DNA from: Heracleum sosnowskyi
Lineage: Eukaryota > Streptophyta > Magnoliopsida > Apiales > Apiaceae
DNA length: 64,000 bases
Assembly: GCA_030848705.1 (NCBI GenBank)
Contig: CM061239.1
Location: 87,464,363-87,528,362 of the forward strand
Reading direction: 5' to 3'
Of the stretch, positions 1 to 10,517 are shown piece by piece; the stretch's first letter is position 1; every line of letters starts with the position of its first letter. The notes beneath the pieces are model-generated. The model ran no database searches, was not told where the DNA came from, and saw nothing but the letters and a program-made list of their open reading frames with translations. Made by a program: the position numbers and the translations under genes.

Positions 1-323
1 GTCAACAGTTTGGAAAACCCATACAACTACCAAAGATTGTAATTAAGTGATGTCTACCACTAAAACAACAATCAAAGCAAAACTGACCAATCAGGAAAAA
101 TCCTTGACCAAATTCAATCTTAAAAACCATGCAAGTTAATGTCATACATAATCTAACTTTCAAGTAAAGGACTAGCACAAACTTCAATTTAACAAAGTCA
201 AATTAAACGTGCTGTCGAAATCAGATAGAGACTTAAGTAGACAGTAACTTTCTCATGACAGCAACTTGTTAGGGTTACTGTCACAAGCTTCATTAAGAGA
301 CTTAGAATGGAAAAACTAGTAAG
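1..323 (-). other. C1 3' noncoding region downstream of pol
   Basis: No coding frame of note is present. There is no polypurine tract or recognisable LTR edge, so C1 continues left through further 3' sequence. The stretch at 238-292 has three copies of the CTGTCA/TGACAG core that is also dense in the C1 LTR. Confidence 0.55.
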
Positions 324-3160
324 TTAACATACCAGATTTAGCATTCCCAATTCACTTACCAACCTATTAAAGGTTGCTTCATCCAGTGGTTTAGTGAAGA
401 TGTCTGCAAGTTGCTTTTCTGTAGGGACATAAATCAGCTTCACAGTTCCTCTTTCAACATGCTCTCTTATGAAATGATGTCTAATGTCAATGTGCTTTGT
501 TCTAGAGTGTTGAACAGGATTGTCTGAGATGGCTATAGCACTAGTGTTATCACAGTAGATGGGGATATTATTTAGCACTAGACCATAATCCAACAGTTGA
601 TTCTTCATCCATAGAATTTGTGCACAACAACTTCCAGCAGCAATGTATTCAGCTTTTGCTGTAGAGGTAGAAAATGAATGTTGATTCTTGCTAAACCATG
701 ACACCAATCTTCCACCTAAAAATTGACAGCTTCCTGTAGTGATTTTTCTGTCAATCCTACATCCAGCATAATCTGAATCAGAATACCCCACTAGCTCAAA
801 TCCAGTGTTTTTAGGATACCATAGGCCTAGATTTGGAGTGCCCTTAAGATATCTAAAAATCCTCTTGATAGCAATCAAGTGTGACTCCTTTGGATCAGCT
901 TGAAACCTTGCACAGAGACATGTAGCAAACATTATGTTAGGTCTGCTAGCAGTTAGATAAAGAAGTGATCCAACCATGCCTCTGTAAGCACTAGAGTCCA
1001 CTTTCTTGCCTTTGGAGTCTAGATCCAGACTAGTTGAAGTAGAGATGGGAGTCTTGGCAGGTGATGAATCTTCTAGGTTGAACTTCTTGAGAAGTTCCTT
1101 GACATATTTTGCTTGACAGATGAAGATTCCATCATCTTTCTGAAGAACTTGTAAACCAAGGAAGAATGACAGTTCTCCCATCATGCTCATCTCATACTTG
1201 TTTCTCATTAGAGATGAAAACTTCTCACACAGCTTCTCATTTGATGAACCAAAGATGATATCATCAACATAGATTTGAACCAGAATGATGTCTTTGCCAT
1301 GATGTTTGTAGAATAGAGTCTTATCTACTACACCTCTTGTAAACTGGTTTTCCAACAGAAAGGCAGAGAGGGTATCATACCATGCTCTTGGAGCTTGTTT
1401 CAAACCATAAAGTGCCTTGAACAGCTTGTACACAAAATCATACATTTCAGCATCTTCAAAACCAGGTGGCTGTTCAACATACACTTCTTCCTCCAACTCT
1501 CCATTTAGAAAAGCACTTTTGACATCCATTTGGAACACCTTGAAATTACAGTGTGCAGCAAAGGCTAGAAAAATCCTGATAGCTTCAAGTCTGGCAACAG
1601 GTGCAAATGTCTCATTATAATCTATCCCTTCTTGTTGACAGTAACCTTTAGCTACTAGCCTTGCCTTGTTTCTAGTCACATTTCCATTTTCATCTAGTTT
1701 GTTTCTGAAGACCCACTTTGTCTCAATGACTGACTTTCCCTTTGGTCTTGGAACCAACTTCCATACATTGTTCCTTTCAAACTGGTTGAGTTCCTCTTGC
1801 ATAGCAATCACCCAATCAGAGTCCAACAATGCTTCATCAATTGCTTTAGGCTCCATTTGAGACAGGAAACAAGAAAACATGTTGTCAGCAGAAACATTAT
1901 TCCTAGTTCTTACCCCAGAAGAAGGATCTCCAATAATTAGGTCATTTGTGTGATCCTTGTTCCACCTTGTAGTTCTGGGAAAGCTTCTTGTTTGTTCTGA
2001 AACTGTAGCCTCAGTTAGAGGAACTGAGTCTTCACCAGGGCAATTGTCTCCATCATTTTCTTCAATATCTCCAGAGTCACCATCATTTTGAGTATTTCCT
2101 GAAATAGTCTGTGACTGAGCTGGAGTTTGATTTGTATCAATTTCAATGACAGCATCTTTTTCAGTTTCCACAGTTTGAGTAAAAGTAGGTTCTTCATCAA
2201 CAAATTCTTCTTCTTCCAAGTAACCTTGATTCTCAAATCTAAGAATCTGCATTTGACCTTCTTCATGCAGTCCTGGAAACTTGGTTCCATCAAATGTGAC
2301 ATTCACACTTTCATCTATGACTCTGTGTTCCAAGAGATAGACTCTGTAGGCAGTCCTTTCTAAAGCATACCCCATGAAAATTCCTTCATAAGCTCTTGTG
2401 TCAAATTTCCCTTTCTTTTCATGGTTGTCTTTCATCATGAAACATTTGCTTCCAAACACATGAAAATACTTGACAGTAGGTTTCTTTCCATTGAGTAGAT
2501 AGTAAGGAGTGTTCCCATGAGTCTTGTTGATCAAGGTTCTGTTCTGTGTGTAGCAAGCTGTGTTGATAGCTTCTACCCAGAAGTATGTGGGTAACTTTGC
2601 ATCATGAAGCATAGTTCTGGCAGCTTCAATGAGAGTTCTGTTCTTCCTTTCTAGAACTCCATTATATTGTGGTGTCCTTACAACAGAAAATTGTTGTACA
2701 ATTCCTTCATCTTTGCAGAAATTACCAAGAGTGGCATTTCTGAACTCAGTTCCATTGTCACTTCTTAGTATTTGAACTTTAGCATTTGGAGTTCTGTCAA
2801 GAACTCTTAAGTGATCAATGATAACTTGAGCTGCTTCATCTTTTGATTCTAGATATTTCACCCAAGTATACCTAGAATAATCATTTACCATAACTAATGC
2901 ATATCTCTTTTTGGCTAAAGATGGGACATTTACTGGTCTAAAGAGATCCATATGAATTAGTTTAAGTGGCTCTGTGTTGGTGTTGATTTGCTTTGACATG
3001 TGCACAGCTTTCTTCAATTTTCCCATTTGACAGTCCTCACACAGTCCTTCTTGACAGAATTCCTGTTGAGGTAGTCCTCTGACTGATTCCTTCTTCATCA
3101 GTATGTTCATTGGTTTGAAGTTAAGGTGAAAGAGTTTCCTGTGCCAAAGCATATTGTCAC
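324..3160 (-). pseudogene. pol: C1 pol: integrase, reverse transcriptase and RNase H of a Copia polyprotein (5' truncated)
   Basis: This encodes replication and integration enzymes of a Ty1/Copia element. The order is integrase zinc domain (WHRKL, then a CEDC pair), DDE core (MDLF, SDNGTEF, LERKNRT), reverse transcriptase with the YVDDIIFG active site, and RNase H ([24 protein letters not shown]). The frame is open for about 945 codons without a stop, so it is well preserved. The protease part is missing: C2 inserted just upstream of the zinc domain and the flanking C1 sequence is deleted. An ATG supplied by the C2 LTR edge (at 3168-3170) happens to be in frame, giving a 948-codon chimeric ORF. 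It is a remnant, not a functional gene. Confidence 0.92.
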
Positions 3161-4247
3161 TGTAAAGCATAATCTAACATAAGATGTAAAAGAGATAACT
3201 ACAACTCAACAAAGGACAAGACATACAATAGTATTAACAGAAGCACAAGAATCCAGAATCAAAGAAGAAAAGGTAAACTCAAAAAATCAAAATACGTTAT
3301 GTATTCTTGAAGTCCGTAAACAGGTCACGGAAAGAAGTTCATGAAAATGTTCAAGCCTCGGTGACAACAAAAGAAATAAGACTTTCAAGACGACAGAAGT
3401 ATGTGAATGATTTAGGGTTAAGTACCACGGGATTCCATTGATTTAAACGAAGCAACCAGAACGACAAGGGACGTATCAGTAGCATTGAATTGAAGACATA
3501 AAAGAAGAATTGATCAAGTGTTATTCATCTGTGAACCAGACCAGTTGCACTAGGTGACGGCACTGAAAAGATCAAGTTATTTTATCGTCTCAGAAGAAAG
3601 TGATACAGTCTATTACTTAAACACCCAGGAGCTCAGTGGAATCATTAAATGAGATAAAAGACAAGAAAAGGATTCGATAGTTTTTCATTTCAGAAAACTA
3701 TCGAATGGAATGAAAAGTGATTCAAAGAAAACCAAAGTAAATCAATTTGGCATTCGATAGTTTTGTTTAAAAAACTATCGAATGGTAAAATGATTTATTC
3801 ATTCGATGGTTTTTAATTTGAGGAGCAGGTGAAAAGTGTGACTTGTTGTCAGGTTGATTTTGAAGATGGACGACCAAGATTGTTCCTACAAACTTGGTTC
3901 GATAGTTTTCAAATCAAAAGCCTACAATTGCTAAGAGAGAGGCAGTGTCTTCCTAAGTCGAAGTTATTTTCACAGAAGCAATAACTGAGAGAGAGTTTGA
4001 GCCAGAGAGAAAATACAGAGAAATTAATTCTGCTTGAAGTCTATCAAAGTTTTGATTGTGTATAACTTAGAACTCATTGAAGCTAATCTACGGATTAGAA
4101 ATTGTAGCACCCCTCGAGGTTTATATTTATAAAAAGATATATTCCCCGAAACTTGATTTGGTTTGGTGTGTTTGATTTCGTTATAGAACTGAAATATTAA
4201 TCCGCGAACGAAATTGAATTATTTGTGAGTATCGTATTCAACCCCCC
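3161..4247 (+). repeat. C2 5' LTR, 3' end truncated
   Basis: It starts with TGTAAAGC, matching the 3' LTR start at 14558 and, reversed, the C3 LTRs. The C3 LTR is 1131 bp; this copy keeps 1087 bp and stops inside the C-run of the U5 hairpin, fusing directly to gag. It contains the paired CGATAG motif hairpins (3671-3785). A TATA-like TTTATAAAAAG lies near 4128, but its role is unclear. Confidence 0.88.
3671..3785. repeat. Paired inverted motif copies (ATTCGATAGTTTT / AAAACTATCGAAT) in the C2 LTR
   Basis: There are two hairpin-forming pairs: one at about 3671-3706, and one at 3751-3784 where CATTCGATAGTTTT is followed after a short loop by AAAACTATCGAATG. Single copies follow near 3801 and 3899. 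The same pairs occur in both C3 LTRs (around 29207-29320 and 39990-40105). Confidence 0.8.
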
Positions 4248-5871
4248 TAGAGCTGGAAAGGAGGTGATAATAGAAGCAGAAATGGATTCTGTGAATCTGG
4301 GTGTTGATGAAAGTGATTACTACACCCTAGAAGAGCTTGAGAAAATGGAAGACAAAACCATGGCGTACTTAGCTGCAAAGTTTAGTCACATTCGTTTCAA
4401 GAGAAACCCTAAGTACAAGTTCAAGGGTTCAACCAACAGATTCCAGAAGAGCAATTATACACCTAGTACAGGCTTTAAGGGAGGCTACAAGACTGGCATG
4501 ATTGATAGAAGCAAATCAAGATGCTACAACTGCAATGAGTTAGGGCATTTCGCCACTGAATGCCGGAAGCCTCGTCAAGCGAGAGACATGAAAGATGTCT
4601 ATGGAAAGAAGGATTCTTATGATGAGTTGAAGAAAGAGAATGCCAAGCTTAAACAGCAATTGGAGGCATTCTCTGGAAAGCAGAAAGGGAAAGCTTATAT
4701 AGCAGAGGGAAAGCACTGGGATGATACTGATTCGGATGAAGAGGAGGAATATGTAAATGTTGCTCTAATGGCTGACTCTTCAGAGGAATCACCACAATCA
4801 TCTCAGGTACCTATCTTAACTACAATTGATATGTCTAATTCCGAGTACAAGAAAACTGTGCAAGATCTTAGTGTAGAATTGTTTAATGTACACACAAGCA
4901 TGCTAGCATCAGAAATGGAAAATGCTAAACTAGTTCTGAAGATTAAAAAGTTAGAATCTAAAAATGAAGAACTAGAGCTTGTAGCTGTAACATTAGAAGA
5001 TCTTAAGCAAAAGAATGTGTACTTAGAGAACAAGGTCAAGTGTAATGCTGAGATAGAGACTATCCTCAGGAAGCAGATTTCAGATCTAGATTTGAAGCTG
5101 AATGCTTTTAAGAATTCTGCTCTAGTGGCTAAGGAAATCAGTGATACTCAGGCCATAGAGAATAAAACTGCTATAGGATTTGACTAAAACAAGAAAGTCG
5201 GTAAGAAGATTGTGGAATTCCCTGTGACATCTTCAGTTGTCAAAAGGAATACTCCACGTGTTCTTAAGAATGTTGATTGTCCAGTTTTTGTTAAGCCTTT
5301 TCCACCACTTTTTCATGAGGATGACCTTTTCATAAGACAAGAATTGCTTGAGGAGGATTTGTTGAAAGAAAAAGAGGTAAAGACTAAGTTGCCTAGGAAA
5401 TCAGTAAAAAATGAATTACCTAAACCTGATTTACCTAAAACTGAAGTAGGTGACGTAGTTAGTAATGTTAAAAAGAACAGGAATGGGAAGAAGAAGATTG
5501 TTAATCAGGAAATGGTTCCATTTTCTCCCATTGCATCTAGGAAGTTGTGCACTATTTGTAATTCTGATGGACACCTTACACATGCATGTAAAAAGGTTAA
5601 AGTAGAAACTGCTAATGCTTCTGAAATGCATAACATGTCTGACATGCCTGATCTTCATGAACCCTGTGGAAAGAAAGATTGTTTGCTATGTAAGTACAAC
5701 ATCATGCATGCTTATTTTAAGTTGATGTCTGATAGTAGCAATAGCACTGTTAATGTTAAATCCACAGATACTATGAATATCAAACAGGGTAAGACTAAAC
5801 TGAATGTTACTCCTGTTAAATCATCTAAACCTTCAGGACCCAAATAATTTTGGGTACCAAAGTCCGCTTAA
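4248..5871 (+). pseudogene. gag: C2 gag, N-terminally truncated
   Basis: This encodes the nucleocapsid half of Gag. Compared with the intact gag of C3, about the first 265 residues are missing: the reading resumes at PRAGKEV right after the LTR C-run. Visible are a CCHC knuckle CYNCNELGHFATEC (4522-4563), a lysine-rich coiled-coil-like stretch, and a second, spaced cysteine/histidine cluster (CTICNSDGHLTHAC). In-frame TAA stops at 5185-5187 and 5845-5847 interrupt it; C3 reads through both places. The frame ends with WVPKSA and TAA at 5869-5871, 11 nt before the pol frame opens. Confidence 0.88.
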
Positions 5872-5876
5872 TCAAT

Positions 5877-5889
5877 CTGTGATTGCAGG
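5877..5889 (+). promoter_or_regulatory. Candidate 3' splice acceptor at the gag-pol junction of C2
   Basis: The sequence TGTGATTGCAG|GGTA lies between the gag stop and the pol frame. The pol frame is closed upstream by the TGA inside this motif and has no ATG before the protease. The same string occurs at the matching place in C3 (about 36890-36902) and in the divergent C4 (57565-57578). A donor-like AAAGAG|GTAAAG at 5371-5382 would join gag to pol in phase 0. Splicing is an inference. Confidence 0.4.
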
Positions 5890-8800
5890 GTAAGGTTAAA
5901 AGCTCAAAGGTTGTGTGGATTCTGGATAGTGGTTGTTCTAGACACATGACAGGTGAAGAGTCCCTGCTTACAGAGGTGGTTAAGAAGACCGGCCCGATTG
6001 TAACCTTTGGAGATGACAGCAAAGGATACACTACGGGATATGGTAAATTGAAAGCTGGAAATGTCATCATTGAAAACATCTCTCTTGTTGAAGGATTAAA
6101 GCACAATCTTCTAAGTATCAGTCAGTTCTGTGATAAAGGCTACAATGTAGATTTCAGAAAGGACAAGTGCTTGATCACCAACAGGAAGGATGAGAAGCTT
6201 ACTCTACTGGGAGTGAGAAAAGGAAATTTGTTTATAGCTGACTTATGTTCTACCAGTGAAGGAGAAGTTACATGTTTTTGTGCAAAGGCATCTTCAGAAC
6301 AAAGTTGGCTATGGCACAAGAAGCTCTCACATCTGAACTTCAAAACTATGAAGTCTTTGGTAAAGAGAGAGTTAGTGAGAGGGTTGCCCCTGATGGAATT
6401 CAATCAGGAGGGACTATATGAAGCATGTGAAAAAGGGATATCGAAGAAAGCATCACATGGAAGCAAAGGAATGACAAGCATTACTGAACCATTACAACTG
6501 ATTCATATGGATTTATTTGGTCCAGTTAATGTTATGTCACTTTCAAGGAATAGATATGCATTGGTGATGGTGGACGACTACTCCAAGTACACGTGGGTGT
6601 TGTTCATACAATCAAAGGATGAAGCAACACAACTGATCATTGATCACATCAAGAAGATAGAAGTGGAAGCTAAGCTACTTGTGCGGACAATCAGATCAGA
6701 CAATGGAACTGAATTCAAGAATGCAGTTCTTAATGATTTCTGCTCAGAGAAAGGAATATCAAGACAGTTTTCAGCACCAAGAACTCCTCAACAGAATGGA
6801 GTAGTGGAAAGGAAGAACATGACCTTGGTTGAAGCAACAAGGACCATGTTGAGTGAATCAAAACTTCCCACTTACTTTTGGGCTGAAGCTGTGAACACAA
6901 CTTGCTACACTCAGAAACGAACCTCGATCAACAAAGATCATGAAAAGACTCTGTATGAGTTAATGGCCAACAAGAAACCAACACTGAAGTACTTTCATGT
7001 GTTTGGTGCAAAGTGCTTTGTACTTAAAGATGGAGAACATCTTGGCAAGTTTGATGCCAAAGCAGATGAAGGCATCTTTCTGGGCTATTCTCTGGAATCT
7101 AAGGCTTTCAGGGTATATGTGATTGAAGATAAGAAGGTGTTGGAAAGCTTTAATGTAACATTTGACGACACCAGAAGACCAGGCCTGCAAACTAGAGAGA
7201 ACTCTGAATCCTTGGTATTTGAAAATCTATCAGGAGATCTCTCTGACAATGAAGAAGTACCTGAAGTTGTTACAGTCATTAATAATAATCATAATGATAA
7301 TGATTCTGGACAAAGTGGTGACCAAAGTGGAGATCCTCAAAATTCTGCAGGATCCACTAGTCAGTCTTCAGAATCAACAGATCAAACCGTCAACAACTCA
7401 GGGGCAGCAGGAGAAGGATCAACTAGTCACACTCCACAACATCTAGAACAAAGAGAATCATCAAGATCGCATCTGCCAAGACAAAGGGTATGGAATAGAG
7501 ATCATCCCTTTCACTTGATCATTGGTGATCCGGACACAGGAGTGAGAACTAGGAGAACATCATAAAATGAATGTCACTATTCTGGGTTTCTTTCAGAAAC
7601 AGAACCTAAGAAAATTGAAGATGCTCTAGATGATCCAGATTGGGTGATTGCTATGCAAGAGGAACTCAATCAGTTTGAAAGGCAGAAAGTTTGGAAGCTG
7701 GTACCCAAGCCTAAGGGAAAATCTGTTATTGGAACACGATGGGTATTCAGAAATAAGTTGGACGAAGATGGCATTGTAACGAGAAACAAAGCTAGACTGG
7801 TTGCTAAAGGTTACTCTCAAGAAGAGGGTATAGATTATGATGAAACCTATGCACCAGTAGCAAGACTTGAGGCCATCAGAATGTTTCTGGCATTTGCTGC
7901 ACATTCCGATTACAAGGTATATCAGATGGATGTGAAGAGTGCTTTTCTGAACGGGGAGTTAGAAGAAGAAGTGTATGTGGAACAACCTCCAGGTTTTGAG
8001 GATTCAAAACTGGCAGACTTTGTGTACTTTCTATTCAAAGCTCTCTACGGACTCAAACAAGCTCCAAGGACATGGTATGACACTCTCTCTGAATTCTTAC
8101 TTGAAAATGATTTTACAAGAGGTGTCGTAGACAAAACTCTCTTTGTCAAAAAGCATAAAAATGATTTGATATTGGTGCAAGTATATGTTGATGACATAAT
8201 ATTTGGTTCTACTAATGATGATCTATGCAAGAGATTTGCTAAGTTAATGCAGAGTCGTTATGAAATGAGCATGATGGGTGAATTGTCATTCTTTCTTGGA
8301 CTGCAAGTATACCAAAAACAAGATGGTATATTCATTTGTCAGTCCAAGTACATCAAAGATCTTCTGAAGAAGTATCAAATGGAAGACTCATCTACAACAA
8401 AGACTCTTATTCCAACTGCCACTAAGCTTGATAAGGATGAAACTGGTAAGAAGGTTGACATCACAGGCTACAGAGGTATGATAGGCTCATTACTTTATCT
8501 CACTGCAAATAGACCAGATATAATGTTTGCAACATGCTTGTGTGCTAGGTTTCAGTCTGATCCTAAAGAATCTCATCTAATAGCTGTTAAGCGAATATTT
8601 AGATATCTTAAGGGGACCCCAAATCTTGGAATTTGGTACCCTAAAGATACAGGATTTGATCTTATTGGATACACAGACTCTGATTTTGCAGGTTGTAAGA
8701 TTGATCGGAAGAGTACTTCAGGAAGCTGTCAGTTTCTTGGAAGAAGGTTAGTTTCCTGGTATAGCAAGAAGCAGCATTCAGTTTCCACATCAACAGCTGA

Positions 8801-9131
8801 GGCTGAATACATTGCTGCTGGAAGCTGTTGTGCTCAGATCTTGTGGATGAGAAACCAACTCCGTGACTATGGACTTTTGTTGACAAAGATTCCAATATTT
8901 TGCGACAACACAAGTGCCATAGCAATCTCAAACAACCCAGTGCAACACTCGAGGACAAAGCACATCGACATCAGGTATCATTTTATCCGAGAGCATGTCA
9001 TGAATGGAACTGTGGAGTTACATTTTGTACCCACAGAAGATCAAATTGCAGACATCTTTACTAAACCGCTTGATGAATCCACTTTCAATAAGCTGGTTGG
9101 TGAACTTGGGATGTTAAATCTTTCTAATTGA
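5883..9131 (+). pseudogene. pol: C2 pol: protease, integrase, RT, RNase H; one in-frame stop
   Basis: The Copia polyprotein enzymes run in order. The protease is LDSGCSRHMTG (catalytic Asp at codon 15 counted from the TTG at 5883). The integrase zinc domain is WHKKLSHLN; CEACEKG has become YEACEKG here (a Cys is lost compared with C3). The DDE triad falls at about D210, D273 and E309, a D-x35-E spacing. The reverse transcriptase has YVDDIIFG at 8184-8207, and RNase H ends in ADIFTKPL. A single TAA at 7563-7565 (glutamine in C3) splits the frame between integrase and RT; otherwise it is open for about 1083 codons. There is no ATG upstream of the protease, so expression depends on linkage to gag. 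Confidence 0.92.
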
Positions 9132-10517
9132 TTTTGATTAGAAGTCAGTAACTGTAGATAGTCCTAGTAAATACATGAGTTTAAGAATTTCTATATCCTT
9201 AGGACTCGTGAGTTTATTTTCTGGAGCAATTCTCGTAGTTAGGATTATTGTACTAATTGTATGTCATAATTATGGATGATATATCTTCTGGCATTTAATT
9301 AGTTATTAATTCTAAAATTATTTAGGTGCTAATATTTGTTCTAAATATTTCAGCATCTATTTAATTTGAATTAATTTGCTTTGTTTTTAACATTGTAGAT
9401 TAATGCAGCATAATTCATTAGATTTTAATTGGTTAATATCACTCAATGATATTTAATTGATTTTATTCTAAGAAAATTGTGAATTTTCTGTTAACAATTG
9501 ATTTTGGTAAATCTTAAAAGATTTATTAAAATTAAAACTTGACAGGAAATAAAAAGATCTGATTTTTAGAACATGAACAGGTTTTAGAAATTGGAAAGAA
9601 GCAAAAATCATCGAATTTAGGAAATTCGATAGTTTTTCAAGTACATAGATAAATCTATCGAATTTAATTTTCGATAGGTTTTGAAAAGGAAAAGAAAATC
9701 TATCGAAAACAATTCTCGATGGTTTTTGAGAATACTTTTAAAAATATATCGAAGTGAATTAATATTATTTCTATATTTAATTCTCGATAGTTTTTTCAAA
9801 GGTGTCTGAAAAATATATCGAATAGAATTCACTTAATGTAATATATGAATTCTCGATACTTTTTCAATAATTACCTCGATAGTTTTTGGATTTTTCAAAG
9901 AAGTAGCTTTCGATAGTTTTTCAGAAATCCGTTTCAACTTCAAAATTCTCAAATACTTCGATAGTTTTTAGAAAACCATCGAGTACAGATGACCATTTTG
10001 CCCCTCTGAAAATCCATCGATAGTTCATTTAAAATCTATCGAACTGTAGAAAGACTATTTTACCCCTGTTAGTTTCATTTAGTATAAAACATTGCCTTGG
10101 TAAATTCTTTTCACTTTTACAGATCTGAAAATAACAAGGCTCCCGTTTATAATACTTACAAAGAGATACAAACATATACAAGAACTCTATTCGATAGTTT
10201 CTTCAAGTTTAGTCAAGAAAACCTTAAAAAATTACTCTTTGTCACTGTTGATTGATTTCTAACCGTGAAAAGTTAATCTTTTTTGAGTCTTTGGCATTTT
10301 CTGAGTAAGAAACCATCGAACTAGACCTTCGAATTGAATATTGGTTGTTATTCAAGGGTTCTAAAGTTGTTTAGTGTTCAAATTTGTGTGTTAGTGTGAA
10401 AAGGGGTAATATTGTTTTTAGGGTAATTTTGTTTAGAGTTTGATTAATTGAAAATAATTAATTAAATTCAAGTGGAATTAGTTTTGGTTTAAGAAATTAA
10501 TTTTCTGGAAATTTAAA
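9132..10517 (+). other. C2 spacer between pol and extra ORF, with dense CGATAG motif cluster
   Basis: This is AT-rich, noncoding DNA. From 9609 to 10330 there are about 17 copies, by eye, of the core TCGATAG(T)TTTT or its reverse complement, including weaker forms (TCGATGG, TCGATAC, ATATCGA). The matching spacer in C3 (32202-33640) has the same cluster. A TATAAAA box and an acceptor-like CTTTTACAG sit at 10083-10122. Confidence 0.75.
10083..10122 (+). promoter_or_regulatory. TATA-like box and acceptor-like site upstream of the C2 extra ORF
   Basis: TATAAAA (10083-10089) is followed by a pyrimidine-rich run ending in CACTTTTACAG (to 10122). Both are conserved in C3 on the other strand (TATAAAA at 32681-32687). 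They lie about 400-430 nt before the extra-ORF start codon. Either an internal promoter or a splice acceptor for a subgenomic mRNA is possible; the sequence cannot decide. Confidence 0.35.

Noticed and set aside
1..300. C1 3' LTR at the window start
   Set aside because: No match to the C1 LTR ends and no reversed polypurine tract next to pol; only shared CTGTCA words.
5212..5847. Independent small gene between gag and pol of C2
   Set aside because: It is the gag C-terminus after a premature TAA at 5185; C3 shows one continuous gag through this region.
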